Positions 26,344-35,879 of a stretch of 64,000 bases of DNA are shown here, one piece after another. Below the pieces are notes generated by a model, which saw only the letters and a list, made by a program, of their open reading frames with translations, made no database searches and was not told the origin of the DNA. A program made the translations under genes and the position numbers. Every line of letters starts with the position of its first letter. Positions within the stretch are counted from its first letter, which is position 1. This DNA is from Psychroserpens mesophilus (lineage in GTDB: Bacteria > Bacteroidota > Bacteroidia > Flavobacteriales > Flavobacteriaceae), in NCBI RefSeq assembly GCF_000826645.1, contig NZ_JXJP01000003.1:186001-250000 (forward strand), given 5' to 3'.

Positions 26344-26775
26344 ATGAAACATTTATTCAAATTCAGTATTCTTATCCTTTTTTTTACTAATTGTAACAGC
26401 TCTCAAAGTATTGCAGAAATACCACAATTATCTGATGTTCCCGAAGAAGATATCGTTAGACTTGAAAGTGATGCACTTGAATATGAGATTATAATCATTG
26501 AACCTGGCTTTAATGCATGGTTATCGACTATGGCTCAGCCAAAAGGCTATTATTCACAATCATATATGGAATCGAGAAATAATGTCATGGTACAAGAATG
26601 GAACGCTCGTGTACTACAACCTGGAAAATACAATCCAGACATGTATCAATTGCAAATCGATTACAGACCTGGAATTAATTATGGTTATGACTTAAATTAC
26701 AAATTATACAATTACTTCATTTATTTTCAGCTAACTTATAAACAAAGATTATCTTCGATGGTTCCTAGAATTTAA
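26344..26775 (+). CDS. Conserved lipoprotein (DUF6146-like)
   Basis: A 143-residue protein with a hydrophobic leader (LFKFSILILFF) followed by TNC, a lipobox-like Cys at residue 18. The mature part contains YEIIIIEPGFNAWLSTMAQP, then RGYY/KGYYSQSYMESRNN-like text and LNYKLYNYFIYFQLTYKQRL at the end; in my reading this is the DUF6146 pattern found in Bacteroidota. The function is unknown. It lies 27 bases before the next gene on the same strand, although that gene has its own -7 element. Confidence 0.72.
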   Translation: MKHLFKFSILILFFTNCNSSQSIAEIPQLSDVPEEDIVRLESDALEYEIIIIEPGFNAWLSTMAQPKGYYSQSYMESRNNVMVQEWNARVLQPGKYNPDMYQLQIDYRPGINYGYDLNYKLYNYFIYFQLTYKQRLSSMVPRI

Positions 26776-26777
26776 AT

Positions 26778-26785
26778 TATCTTTG
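26778..26785 (+). promoter_or_regulatory. Probable -7 element for the 26803 gene
   Basis: TATCTTTG (TAnnTTTG) lies just after the stop of the preceding gene and 17 bases before the ATG at 26803. Confidence 0.35.
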
Positions 26786-26802
26786 CATAGCAATTGATAG
26801 CT

Positions 26803-27300
26803 ATGTTAGAAAAATTTAAATTACGTTGGGAAATACAAGAAAACTGGCAATTATTATTTCCTGTTTTGGGGCTTGCCGGACTGGGTTATAGTGCATTCAA
26901 ATTAGCTTATAAATTAACCAGTTCATTTCCTGTACTCTTAACCATCGGAATCGCTTTACTCCTATTCTATTTACTCTTAAATTTAACGTTATTCTTTTTT
27001 GAAAAGCTGGAACAGAAATGGATTCTAGATTACAAATGGGAAATGATACGCGTATTTATTGTATTTGCAATAACAGGATCTTCTTCTCTGTTTGTTGGGC
27101 GACCAATAATAAAATTCTTAGGAATTACTAAAGAAAACTTAAACCCTATTCTTTATTGGGTATTATTTATTATTATTGGGTTAATTTTCTATCAAATTCT
27201 TTTAGTGACATTTGGATGGCTATTTGGGCAGTTTAAATTCTTCTGGGAATTTGAAAAGAAAATGCTAAAACGATTTGGTTTAGGAAAGTTGATTAAATAG
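26803..27300 (+). CDS. Membrane protein, DUF6787-like
   Basis: A membrane protein of about 165 residues with about four hydrophobic segments (near 18-35, 42-62, 80-95 and 115-135). It carries VFAITGSSSLFVGRPIIKFL in the middle and FGWLFGQFKFFWEFEKKML near the end, which I associate with DUF6787 of Bacteroidota. The function is unknown. The start is placed at the ATG at 26803 (MLEKFKLRWEI), not at a TTG nine bases upstream. Its TAG stop shares one base with the GTG start of the next gene, indicating coupling. Confidence 0.72.
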   Translation: MLEKFKLRWEIQENWQLLFPVLGLAGLGYSAFKLAYKLTSSFPVLLTIGIALLLFYLLLNLTLFFFEKLEQKWILDYKWEMIRVFIVFAITGSSSLFVGRPIIKFLGITKENLNPILYWVLFIIIGLIFYQILLVTFGWLFGQFKFFWEFEKKMLKRFGLGKLIK

Positions 27301-27632
27301 TGAATAATTACAAACAACATATAACCTTTAGAATAGCCACTCTCCTTATTGTGGTTTGTCTGGTTTTACCTTCTGTTGTTAAATTTACGCATGTATTTGC
27401 ACATCATGAACACGAAGTTTGCCTAGGAGAAAATCAATCGCATCTCCACGAATTAGATTCAGATTGCGAGTTTTATAAATTCAATATTAATCACAACACA
27501 ATATTATCTAATTTTGAATTTGTTACGCTTGAAGTTCATGAAAATCAAAGCATAATTGCTTCAAGATATCTGTTTTTAAGTTCATTTCAAAAACTTCACT
27601 TTTCACTTCGCGGACCACCTTTTAATAGTTAA
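27300..27632 (+). CDS. Small histidine-containing membrane/secreted protein
   Basis: A 110-residue protein starting at GTG that overlaps the previous stop by one base; no other start exists before the hydrophobic segment. Residues about 10-30 form a transmembrane helix or uncleaved signal, followed by a His/Cys cluster (FAHHEHEVCLGENQSHLHEL, about 34-53) and one more Cys. The rest is not recognised. It lies 69 bases before a TonB receptor whose loop is also rich in His and acid residues, so a shared metal (zinc, copper or iron) is likely; this is inference from composition and context. Confidence 0.65.
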   Translation: MNNYKQHITFRIATLLIVVCLVLPSVVKFTHVFAHHEHEVCLGENQSHLHELDSDCEFYKFNINHNTILSNFEFVTLEVHENQSIIASRYLFLSSFQKLHFSLRGPPFNS

Positions 27633-27647
27633 TCTTTTATTTAAAAA

Positions 27648-27670
27648 CTGATAACCCTAACGACTATCAG
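27648..27670. repeat. Inverted repeat in the TonB-receptor leader
   Basis: CTGATA (27648-27653) and TATCAG (27665-27670) are perfect 6-base arms separated by 11 bases, 31 bases before the receptor ATG. It could be an operator for a metal regulator or an RNA hairpin; the spacing is not diagnostic. Confidence 0.3.
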
Positions 27671-27701
27671 CTACACATTAACTATTAAATTTCAATATAA
27701 A

Positions 27702-29951
27702 ATGAATAAAATTTATCTATTTGTATTGCTATCATTAGCAATGCAAACCTTATGGGCACAAAATACGTTACAAGGAAAAGTAACCGACGTTAACACTAAT
27801 GATGCTTTAATTTACGTCAATGTCTATTTTCCAGAATTAGAAAAAGGAACCACAACAAATGAGGAAGGCAATTTCGAATTGACTAATATTCCTAATGGAA
27901 ACTATAAAATAGTGATCTCTTTTATAGGATACGAAACGTATTCGCAAACTATTAGTTTTCCCAATTCTGAAAATTTAAATATTTCATTGACACCTTCAGC
28001 AATTGAAATGGAAGAAATTATTATTTCTACACCTTTTCATAAACTTCAGAGTGAAAATGTCATGAAAGTTGAACGTAAAGACGTTAAAGATATGCGTTCT
28101 CAAGGTGCTGTTAACTTAATTGATGGCATTAGTAATATTGCAGGTGTAAATTCTGTAAGTACTGGGATGAGTATCGGAAAACCAGTCATTAGAGGTTTAA
28201 GTTCTAACAGAGTTTTAGTTTACACACAAGGTGTTCGATTAGAAAATCAGCAATATGGAGATGAACATGGATTAGGTATCAACGAAGCAGGTATTGAAAG
28301 TGTTGAAGTCATTAAAGGTCCTGCCTCTCTACTCTATGGTAGCGATGCTCTTGGTGGCGTGCTTTACCTAAATCCAGAACGTTTTGCAGATGAAAACACA
28401 TCTGAAGGAAATATCAGAGCCACATATTTTACTAATACGCAAGGTTATAATTCCAGTGCAGGATTCAAATCCTCTGAATCAGATTTTAAATATCTTTTTA
28501 GAGGAAGTCTCTCTGAACATTCCGATTATGAGACTCCAGAATATCGTGTAACTAATACACGATTTAGAGAGCAGGATTTTAAAGCTGGTTTAGGTTATCA
28601 AAAAAATAATTTTAAAACTGAATTACGTTATAATTTAAACAATGCAAAGCTTGGCCTGCCTGAGGAAATTGGTATTCAAAATACAGACAGAACTCCTCTA
28701 GAACCATTTCAGGAGATTACAAATCATATTTTTAGTTCTAAATCAACTTTGTTTTTTAATAATTCAAGTTTAGATCTCATATTTGGGTATACCTACAACG
28801 ACAGAAAAGAATTTGAGGATCATCATCATGGTGAAGATGATCATGAAGATGAAGGTGAAGAACACAGTGAAGAGGAACACGACGACGATGAACATTCAGA
28901 AGATGAAGCGCCTGCGCTACATATGAAATTAAAAACCTTTAATTATAATGTCAAATATAATTTACCAAAACTGGGTCGATTTGAAACGATCGTAGGTGCT
29001 CAAGGCATGAATCAGGTCAATACTAATTATGGCGAAGAAATTTTAATTCCAAATGCTGTTACTAATGATTTTGGTATCTTAGCAACATCTCATATTCACT
29101 TCGAAACTGTGGATATTCAAATTGGTGCGCGCTTTGACAATAGAAAAATTGATATCAATAATTCAATTAGTCGAAATTTCAACAGCTTCAATGGTGCTTT
29201 AGGGATAAAGACCAATCTATTTGAAAAAATTACAGCACGATTAAATTTAGCAAGTGGATTTAGAGCTCCAAATTTGGCAGAATTGGCTTCAGATGGCACT
29301 CATGAGGGTACAAACCGTTATGAGATTGGAAATATAGATTTAAAAAATGAACAAAATATTCAAATCGATTTTGCTTTAGAATTCAAAAACGAACACGTTG
29401 AAGTATTTGCAAATGCTTTCTACAATATTGTAAACGACTATATTTTCTTAAGTCCTAATGGCGAATTGATTGACGACGACCCTGTTTTTTTATATTTACA
29501 AGATGATGCGCACTTGTATGGAGGTGAATTCGGATTTCATTTTCATCCACATCCTTTAGATTGGCTTCATGTTGAAACTAGCTTTGAAACTGTAACCGGA
29601 CAATTAAGTGACAATAGTTATTTGCCTTTAATTCCTGCGAATTCTTTAAATAACACTGTTCGTATTGAGTTTGAAAACAATGGATTTAAGAAAGGTTACG
29701 CTTTTGTGACCTATAGTTCTACTTTTAATCAAAACAATGTAAGCGCCTTTGAAACAACAACGAAAGGTTTTAATCTATTAAGCGCAGGTATTGGCGGAAC
29801 TGTTAAGTTATTTGAAAATGATTTAGATATTAGCATTGCAGCAAACAACTTAACTAATGAATCCTATATTAATCATTTGTCACGTTTAAAACCTGATGGT
29901 ATTTTAAATATTGGTCGAAATATAAGTTTCGGACTTAATTATACTTTATAA
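27702..29951 (+). CDS. TonB-dependent receptor with His/acid-rich loop
   Basis: A 749-residue outer-membrane receptor. It has a signal peptide (cleavage near LWAQ, residue 19) and a carboxypeptidase-like domain (about 22-100, LQGKVTDVNTNDALIYVNVY, then TTNEEGNFELTNIPNGNYKI). The plug domain (about 115-225) contains GKPVIRGLSSNRVLVYTQGV and EVIKGPASLLYGSDALGGVL, and the barrel ends ISFGLNYTL. At about 373-405 an extracellular loop is dominated by His, Asp and Glu (DHHHGEDDHEDEGEEHSEEE and on). Such loops occur in zinc receptors like ZnuD, so metal uptake is the best guess; which metal is unknown. Confidence 0.88.
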   Translation: MNKIYLFVLLSLAMQTLWAQNTLQGKVTDVNTNDALIYVNVYFPELEKGTTTNEEGNFELTNIPNGNYKIVISFIGYETYSQTISFPNSENLNISLTPSAIEMEEIIISTPFHKLQSENVMKVERKDVKDMRSQGAVNLIDGISNIAGVNSVSTGMSIGKPVIRGLSSNRVLVYTQGVRLENQQYGDEHGLGINEAGIESVEVIKGPASLLYGSDALGGVLYLNPERFADENTSEGNIRATYFTNTQGYNSSAGFKSSESDFKYLFRGSLSEHSDYETPEYRVTNTRFREQDFKAGLGYQKNNFKTELRYNLNNAKLGLPEEIGIQNTDRTPLEPFQEITNHIFSSKSTLFFNNSSLDLIFGYTYNDRKEFEDHHHGEDDHEDEGEEHSEEEHDDDEHSEDEAPALHMKLKTFNYNVKYNLPKLGRFETIVGAQGMNQVNTNYGEEILIPNAVTNDFGILATSHIHFETVDIQIGARFDNRKIDINNSISRNFNSFNGALGIKTNLFEKITARLNLASGFRAPNLAELASDGTHEGTNRYEIGNIDLKNEQNIQIDFALEFKNEHVEVFANAFYNIVNDYIFLSPNGELIDDDPVFLYLQDDAHLYGGEFGFHFHPHPLDWLHVETSFETVTGQLSDNSYLPLIPANSLNNTVRIEFENNGFKKGYAFVTYSSTFNQNNVSAFETTTKGFNLLSAGIGGTVKLFENDLDISIAANNLTNESYINHLSRLKPDGILNIGRNISFGLNYTL

Positions 29952-29969
29952 CGTAGTGCTTATCCGTTA

Positions 29970-30006
29970 GAACGTAATCGAGTATTTATAATACTCAATT
30001 ACGTTC
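29970..30006. repeat. Long near-perfect hairpin between convergent genes
   Basis: GAACGTAATCGAGTAT (29970-29985) and ATACTCAATTACGTTC (29991-30006) pair at 15 of 16 positions around a 5-base loop. It sits between the TonB-receptor stop and the convergent 30022 gene. There is no T-run, so it may be a factor-dependent terminator or a repeat element. Confidence 0.6.
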
Positions 30007-30021
30007 GGCGTGATAGCCATT

Positions 30022-30315
30022 TTAATTGATATCGATGATGGTTTCTTCAGATTTCTTTTCAGAAGAAAACACGTGAGTATAAAACCACATAAGGGTAAAG
30101 GTTGGAATTACATCCATTCCTGGCATAGCCTCTTCTATAAATGAAATAGCAGCAGCAATCTTACCACTTTTTCCTTTGTAAAGTTTGGTCATTAACCATG
30201 CCGACGCTGGAGCCCAAATAATGTCTCCAAACTCTCCTATTCCAGGTATTAAAAAAGTAATGTATCCAATAGCATCAAAAAGTATACTTAATGCCAGTTT
30301 TTTGTATTTATTCAT
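30022..30315 (-). CDS. Small conserved membrane protein, unknown function
   Basis: A 97-residue protein with two to three hydrophobic segments (LALSILFDAIGYITFLIPGI, then IIWAPASAWLMT, then IPTFTLMWFYTHVF) and a charged C-terminal tail. The Gly/Pro pattern GYITFLIPGIGEFGD looks conserved, but I do not recognise a named family. It is co-oriented with folE, 48 bases downstream of it. Confidence 0.7.
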   Translation of the reverse strand: MNKYKKLALSILFDAIGYITFLIPGIGEFGDIIWAPASAWLMTKLYKGKSGKIAAAISFIEEAMPGMDVIPTFTLMWFYTHVFSSEKKSEETIIDIN

Positions 30316-30363
30316 TAATTAAATTTTAATCAATTGTAAACAAGAAACATACCAAAAAAGCGA

Positions 30364-30960
30364 CTAAGACAAATTTTCACTAATTAGTTTTAAAAACTCT
30401 GTCCTGGTTTCCATATTTTTAAAAGCACCTCTAAATCCTGAGGTCGTAGTTGTGGAATTTTGCTTTTGAACTCCACGCATCATCATGCACATATGTGAAG
30501 CTTCAATGACTACTGCCACACCTTCTGGTTTTAGTGTATCATTAATGCAATCTAGAATCTGTTCGGTTAACCGTTCCTGTACCTGAAGGCGTCTGGCAAA
30601 TACATCTACAATTCTCGGAATTTTACTCAAACCTACGATATGACCATTTGGAATATATGCGATATGCGCTTTACCAAAAAATGGTAAAATATGATGTTCA
30701 CAGAGTGAATACAATTCAATGTCTTTTACAATAACCATTTCATTATACGATTCTTTGAACATGGCACTTTTTAAAATTTCTGCTGCATCTTGATTGTAAC
30801 CTTGAGTTAAAAATTGCATAGCTTTTGAAGCTCTCTCAGGTGTTTTAACCAATCCTTCACGATTAGTATCCTCTCCCAAATCTTCTATGATACTTTTATA
30901 ACGGGCTTTAACATCATCTGTTACTTGTATATTATATTCTTCAAATTTGTTATATGGCAT
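30364..30960 (-). CDS. folE: GTP cyclohydrolase I
   Basis: A 198-residue enzyme that converts GTP to 7,8-dihydroneopterin triphosphate, the first step of folate and pterin synthesis. The zinc-site Cys is in [40 protein letters not shown] is the signature helix, the third zinc ligand is in [14 protein letters not shown], and [11 protein letters not shown] completes the family motifs. It is the usual length for bacterial FolE. Confidence 0.97.
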   Translation of the reverse strand: MPYNKFEEYNIQVTDDVKARYKSIIEDLGEDTNREGLVKTPERASKAMQFLTQGYNQDAAEILKSAMFKESYNEMVIVKDIELYSLCEHHILPFFGKAHIAYIPNGHIVGLSKIPRIVDVFARRLQVQERLTEQILDCINDTLKPEGVAVVIEASHMCMMMRGVQKQNSTTTTSGFRGAFKNMETRTEFLKLISENLS

Positions 30961-31093
30961 TGGTAAACGATATTAATTTTTAATAAATGTAAGTAAAAAT
31001 AATAACACCAAAATTGCATTGTCGTTGTCAAAAGATTAACACTGCTACTAGGTTTTTAACTTTTAATTATGATTATCGAGTGTTTAGCATCGG

Positions 31094-31101
31094 TAGTTTT
31101 G
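31094..31101 (+). promoter_or_regulatory. Probable -7 element for the DUF5916 gene
   Basis: TAGTTTTG (TAnnTTTG) lies 75 bases before the ATG at 31177, the only full match in the 216-base gap to folE. Confidence 0.3.
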
Positions 31102-31176
31102 TGAATTGATACTGTAACATTCTATTAAAAGTAATGTCTTTTTTGTATCAGTCATCAATCAATCCAAAAACTTAAA

Positions 31177-33630
31177 ATGAAATTTCGTTCGTTACTAATA
31201 CTAGTTTTAATTTTTCAAAGCCTAGCTTTAATAGCGCAAGAAAAAAAGAAATTACAAATAGAAAGGGCTACTATAGCTCCTAAGATTGATGGTATTTTAG
31301 ATGATGAGGTATGGACGTCTGCAGAAATTGCAACGGATTTTATTCAATTTAGACCTGAAGTAGGCAACCGTTTACCTGAAGATCAAAGAACTGAAGTAAA
31401 AGTTACTTATGATGACCATGCGATTTATGTTGCAGCGTATCTTTTTGATAATCCTGAAAACATAATGAAGCAGCTCACAAGCCGAGATAATTTTGGACAG
31501 GCAGATTTTTTCGGACTCATATTAAATCCGAATAATGATGCTCAAAATGATGCTGAATTTTTTGTTTTTGCTTCAGGAACGCAAGCTGACGCAGTCGCAA
31601 GTCCGAGTAACGGAGAAGATTTTGGATGGAATGCTGTTTGGGATAGCGCTGTTAAATTAACTAATGATGGCTGGATTGTTGAAATAAAAATCCCGTATCG
31701 TGCATTGCGTTTTTCAAACCAGGAAGTGCAAACTTGGGGAGTACAATTTCACAGACAATTTAGACGTAATCGTTCAAGATATACTTGGAATCCTATTGAT
31801 ATTACCAAAGGCAACATTGGCTTGTACCATGGAGAACTCATTGGTTTAAAAAACATTGAACCTCCAATTCGGTTGGCACTTTACCCATTTTCAACTGGTA
31901 TTGTAAATAGTTTTGATAGTGACACTGAAACAGATGTTAAATTTGGTCTAGATGTTAAATACGGAATCACTGAAAACTTTACCTTAGATATGACTCTTGT
32001 GCCTGATTTTAGTCAGGCTGGATTTGACAATTTATCTTTAAACTTAGGCCCATTTGAACAGACCTTTTCTGAACAGCGTCAATTTTTCACTGAAGGTGTA
32101 GACTTATTCAATAAAGGAAATTTATTTTTTTCGAGACGAGTTGGTAGCAGACCTACTGGTGGAGTAAATGTTTCTGAGAATGAAGAACTGTTAGAACATC
32201 CATCCACTGTTAAAGTTTTAAATGCAGCAAAAATATCGGGAAGAACTAAAAGAGGTCTTGGCGTTGGATTTTTCAATGCTGTTACCGAAAAAACATATGT
32301 AACCATTAGGAACAGTGAAACTGGAGCACTCAGAAAAGAAGTGGTTGAACCCTTATCAAATTATAATATTATGGTTTTAGATCAGCAGTTTAATCAAAAT
32401 TCTTCGGTAAGTTTAATCAATACTAATGTAACAAGAAATGGTCATTTTCGAGATGGAAATGTAACGGGTTTACTCGCTGATATTTCAAATAAGAGAAATA
32501 CATATAATATTATTGGCGAGGCTAAAATGAGTAATGTCAATCGTTTAGATGGAGTTTCAACCGGAATAAGTACATTTTTCTTAGCTCGCAAGATTCATGG
32601 AAATTATAGATATAGTTTTGATCATAGTTATGCTGATACTGAGTACGACATTAATGACCTAGGATTAATTTTCAGAAACAATTATAATAATTTTGGAATA
32701 GACTTTAATTACAGAACTTTTGAACCTACCAAGAAACTCAATAACTACTTCTGGAATGCTTATGTAAACTATACGAGGTTAGCCGATCCTAATGTCTATA
32801 CAGGAATGAGTTTTGGGATAAGTGCAGATGCTCAGACAAAAGAATCTTTACACAATTTTGGGGGAAATATTAATATTCAGGCTGGAAAACAATTCGATTA
32901 TTTTGAACCCAGAAAACCTGGTGAATTCTTTATATATGAAAATCGAATTAACTCTAATATTTGGCTCTCATCAAATTACAACAATACCTTTGCCATTGAT
33001 GCTAATATTGGAGGTGTAGTCTTTTTTGAAAATAATAGAGATACCAGCGAGTATTGGTTTGGTTTAAATCCAAGAGTGCGATTTAATGATAAGTTTCTTG
33101 TTGTATATTCTTTTGATTATAACGACGTATTTAAAGACCGAGGCTATGCAAATAACTCTAATAGTTTAGACGATGAAATAGTTTTTGGACAACGCAATCA
33201 AACCACGATTGTTAATAGAATAACCGGAACATATAATTTTAACCCATTGCATTCCTTAGGTTTGACATTTAGAAATTATTGGTCTGTTGTAGATTACGAA
33301 AATGATGTGTATTTGCTTCAGGATAATGGGCGACTTTTAAAAACAGAAAATTCTTTTGAAGATCTAGGCTTAGACAGTTCAAATATAAATTACAGCACCT
33401 GGAATTTAGATTTCAATTACACCTGGCAATTTGCTCCTGGAAGCTTTTTAACGGCTTTATACAGAAATCAGCTTTTTAATAGTGATGATGTTTCTGAAAG
33501 AGGTTTCGGAGATAGTGTGAGCACACTTTTTGAGCAGCCTATACTTCACTCCTTTTCTCTCAGATTGCAATACTTTATTGATTATAATGATCTGAAAAAC
33601 GTCTTTAAAAAGAACGATAAATCTGCCTAA
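31177..33630 (+). CDS. DUF5916 protein with CBM9-like domain
   Basis: An 817-residue envelope protein. It has a signal peptide (cleavage near LIAQ, residue 21) and a carbohydrate-binding family 9-like domain (about 30-220: APKIDGILDDEVWTSAEIAT, then VTYDDHAIYVAAYLFD and WIVEIKIPYRALRF). A long beta-rich region resembling an outer-membrane barrel follows (NFTLDMTLVPDFSQAGFDN, RQFFTEGVDLF, ending LQYFIDYNDL...). This two-part layout is the DUF5916 family of Bacteroidota. It may bind glycans at the surface; no catalytic motif is evident. Confidence 0.82.
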   Translation: MKFRSLLILVLIFQSLALIAQEKKKLQIERATIAPKIDGILDDEVWTSAEIATDFIQFRPEVGNRLPEDQRTEVKVTYDDHAIYVAAYLFDNPENIMKQLTSRDNFGQADFFGLILNPNNDAQNDAEFFVFASGTQADAVASPSNGEDFGWNAVWDSAVKLTNDGWIVEIKIPYRALRFSNQEVQTWGVQFHRQFRRNRSRYTWNPIDITKGNIGLYHGELIGLKNIEPPIRLALYPFSTGIVNSFDSDTETDVKFGLDVKYGITENFTLDMTLVPDFSQAGFDNLSLNLGPFEQTFSEQRQFFTEGVDLFNKGNLFFSRRVGSRPTGGVNVSENEELLEHPSTVKVLNAAKISGRTKRGLGVGFFNAVTEKTYVTIRNSETGALRKEVVEPLSNYNIMVLDQQFNQNSSVSLINTNVTRNGHFRDGNVTGLLADISNKRNTYNIIGEAKMSNVNRLDGVSTGISTFFLARKIHGNYRYSFDHSYADTEYDINDLGLIFRNNYNNFGIDFNYRTFEPTKKLNNYFWNAYVNYTRLADPNVYTGMSFGISADAQTKESLHNFGGNINIQAGKQFDYFEPRKPGEFFIYENRINSNIWLSSNYNNTFAIDANIGGVVFFENNRDTSEYWFGLNPRVRFNDKFLVVYSFDYNDVFKDRGYANNSNSLDDEIVFGQRNQTTIVNRITGTYNFNPLHSLGLTFRNYWSVVDYENDVYLLQDNGRLLKTENSFEDLGLDSSNINYSTWNLDFNYTWQFAPGSFLTALYRNQLFNSDDVSERGFGDSVSTLFEQPILHSFSLRLQYFIDYNDLKNVFKKNDKSA

Positions 33631-33670
33631 TAAAATTGTGCATCACAGGTTAAAGTCTTAAATTGAGCAC

Positions 33671-34333
33671 ATGATTGAAGCTAAGAATATTCATAAATAT
33701 TATGGAGATCTTCACGTCTTAAAAGGTGTTGATCTGAACATTAAAAAAGGAGAAATTGTCTCAATTGTTGGTGCTTCTGGAGCTGGAAAAACGACACTTT
33801 TGCATATTCTGGGAACTTTAGATAAAATCGATCAAAAAGATGGAAATATGTTATTAATAAACGACACAGATATTTCTAAACTTAATGATAAAGCACTAGC
33901 CAAATTTAGAAATAATCATATTGGTTTCATTTTTCAGTTTCATCAGTTGCTTCCTGAATTTACAGCTCTTGAAAATGTATGTATTCCTGCATTTATTAAC
34001 GGAAAAAAACAATCGGATGCTGAAATTCGAGCTAAAGAACTTTTAGATTTTCTCGGACTAAAAGAACGATATCATCACAAACCAAATGAGCTTTCTGGTG
34101 GTGAGCAACAACGCGTTGCAGTAGCTAGAGCACTTATTAATGATCCTGAGCTTATTTTAGCTGATGAACCTTCTGGAAATTTAGATAGCGAGTCTGCCGA
34201 AAATCTTCACAACCTCTTTTTTAAACTTAGAGATCAATTTGGTCAAACTTTCGTTCTGGTCACTCATAATCAAGAATTAGCAGATATGGCAGACCGTAAA
34301 TTAACTATGGTTGATGGCCAAATACAGGTTTAA
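33671..34333 (+). CDS. ABC transporter ATP-binding protein, LolD-like
   Basis: A 220-residue ABC ATPase with Walker [10 protein letters not shown] (near 35-43), Q-loop [10 protein letters not shown], signature [15 protein letters not shown], Walker [13 protein letters not shown] and switch His in LVTHNQEL. The MacB/LolD/FtsE subgroup pattern ([13 protein letters not shown]-type start, DEPSGNLDS) suggests lipoprotein release (LolD) or a related membrane-extracting system. The permease partner (LolC/E-type) is not adjacent, so the assignment stays at subgroup level. Confidence 0.88.
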   Translation: MIEAKNIHKYYGDLHVLKGVDLNIKKGEIVSIVGASGAGKTTLLHILGTLDKIDQKDGNMLLINDTDISKLNDKALAKFRNNHIGFIFQFHQLLPEFTALENVCIPAFINGKKQSDAEIRAKELLDFLGLKERYHHKPNELSGGEQQRVAVARALINDPELILADEPSGNLDSESAENLHNLFFKLRDQFGQTFVLVTHNQELADMADRKLTMVDGQIQV

Positions 34334-34402
34334 ATCAGAGTTATAAACAATCATTTCTTAAAAACTTCATTGTGTAACTGTATAATGATTTGCCTTTCCT
34401 AT

Positions 34403-34410
34403 TAAATTTG
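34403..34410 (+). promoter_or_regulatory. Probable -7 element for the parvulin-rsmE pair
   Basis: TAAATTTG (TAnnTTTG) lies 25 bases before the ATG at 34436. Confidence 0.35.
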
Positions 34411-34435
34411 GCTATAATATTAAACAACCCGAACT

Positions 34436-35074
34436 ATGCTTAAAAATTTACTAGTACTATTCGTATGCATTTCAACAACATTATGCTTTTCTCAAAATGA
34501 TTTTGAAAGTGAGTTAGATTCAATACAAACCCTTGATGAAGCTAAAATATATGTTCAGAAGAACAAATCAATTAAAGGTCAGGTAATCACTTTTAACAAA
34601 GAAAAACATCACACTAAATTAGCTGATGAACTTTTCAGCCTAGGCAAAGGTTCAAAAAAAGTGTATAAAACGGATATGGAAAAAACGTATTATAAAGTGG
34701 TAGATAAAAATGAAATTCCGTATCAGAAACTAAGTTATATCTTTTTGGATGGAACAAAAAAATCAATGGAAGAAATTAATATCCTCAGACAAAATATCAT
34801 TGCAAAATATAAAAATGGTTTTCGTTTTGAAGACTTAGCTAAACACTATTCAATGGATAACAATGCTAATCGTGGCGGTGATTTAGGTTGGGTAACTCAA
34901 GGAGATTTACATCCAGATTTTGAAGCTCATGTTTTGAATGATTCACATGATGTTAATGATATTTTCACAGTTGATATTCCTGACCAAAAATGGTATTATG
35001 TAATTTTAAAAACTGAAGACACGAAATACATTGAAGAAATAAAAGTCCTGAAGATCATTGAACCTGTAAAGTAA
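34436..35074 (+). CDS. Parvulin-type peptidyl-prolyl isomerase
   Basis: A 212-residue secreted isomerase with a signal peptide (cleavage near CFSQ, residue 18). After a short variable segment, the rotamase domain occupies about 95-205, with KLSYIFLDGTKKSMEEI, FEDLAKHYSMDNNANRGGDL, GWVTQGDLHPDFE and YYVILKTED. This fits PpiC/parvulin proteins of the periplasm that help outer-membrane proteins fold. Its stop overlaps the rsmE start (TAATG), so the two genes are coupled. Confidence 0.87.
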   Translation: MLKNLLVLFVCISTTLCFSQNDFESELDSIQTLDEAKIYVQKNKSIKGQVITFNKEKHHTKLADELFSLGKGSKKVYKTDMEKTYYKVVDKNEIPYQKLSYIFLDGTKKSMEEINILRQNIIAKYKNGFRFEDLAKHYSMDNNANRGGDLGWVTQGDLHPDFEAHVLNDSHDVNDIFTVDIPDQKWYYVILKTEDTKYIEEIKVLKIIEPVK

Positions 35075-35781
35075 TGCAGTTATTTTTTAATTCAGAATTA
35101 TCTACAGATAGTAATCAGATTCAGTTTTCTAAGGAAGAAAGCAGACATATCGTAAAAGTACTTCGCAAATCTGTTGGTGACCTACTACACATCACAAATG
35201 GCAGAGGTGTTTTATTCACTTCTGAAATTATTTCAGCAAATCTCAAGGGTTGCATCGCAAACCTCATTTCTTTTGAAACAAAACTGCCACGTACTTATAA
35301 GTTGCATTTAGCTGTTGCTCCAACAAAAATGAACGATCGCTATGAATGGTTTCTTGAAAAAGCTACAGAAATAGGAATTGATAGCATCACTCCTATTATA
35401 TGCGATAATAGTGAACGTCGCGTTATCAAACCAGAGCGATATGAGAAAATTCTTTTATCTGCTATGAAACAGTCTTTAAACTGCTATTTACCAAAATTAA
35501 ATGAAGCTATCAATTACAAAGATTTTGTTTCTCAAAAACATGATGGCTCCCTATATATTGCGCATTGCGAAGAAACCAATCGCAAATCACTTAAACATAA
35601 ATTAAAAGCTAATCAAACAATCACTATTTTGATTGGACCTGAAGGTGATTTTAGCACACATGAAATTGAACTTGCTATGCAATCTGGATTTGTTCCTGTG
35701 AGTCTTGGATCAACACGATTAAGAACAGAAACTGCTGCTATAGTAGCTTGTCATTCTGTTGCTTTTATCAATGAATTATAA
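35074..35781 (+). CDS. rsmE: 16S rRNA m3U1498 methyltransferase
   Basis: A 235-residue SPOUT-class RNA methyltransferase. The N-terminal PUA-like part has HIVKVLRKSVGD. The middle is YEWFLEKATEIGIDSITPII, with ERYEKILLSAMKQS. The C-terminal knot carries the SAM-binding motifs LIGPEGDFS and SLGSTRLRTETAAI. It methylates U1498 of 16S rRNA in the 30S subunit. A strong terminator follows. Confidence 0.95.
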   Translation: MQLFFNSELSTDSNQIQFSKEESRHIVKVLRKSVGDLLHITNGRGVLFTSEIISANLKGCIANLISFETKLPRTYKLHLAVAPTKMNDRYEWFLEKATEIGIDSITPIICDNSERRVIKPERYEKILLSAMKQSLNCYLPKLNEAINYKDFVSQKHDGSLYIAHCEETNRKSLKHKLKANQTITILIGPEGDFSTHEIELAMQSGFVPVSLGSTRLRTETAAIVACHSVAFINEL

Positions 35782-35832
35782 CTCTACGTAAGAGCATTTA
35801 AATTACTATAAAACAAAATATTACAAATTAAA

Positions 35833-35860
35833 AAAAGCCGATGATGATCATCGGCTTTTG
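35833..35860. terminator. Bidirectional intrinsic terminator
   Basis: AAAAGCCGATGA (35833-35844) pairs perfectly with TCATCGGCTTTT (35848-35859) around TGA. It separates the convergent rsmE and acyltransferase genes. Confidence 0.92.
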
Positions 35861-35879
35861 AATTATAATTATAATACTA

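Noticed and set aside
28800-28910. His/Asp/Glu-rich run in the TonB receptor as a sequence artefact or microsatellite
   Set aside because: It stays in frame, uses mixed codons, and lies in a loop position known for metal receptors.
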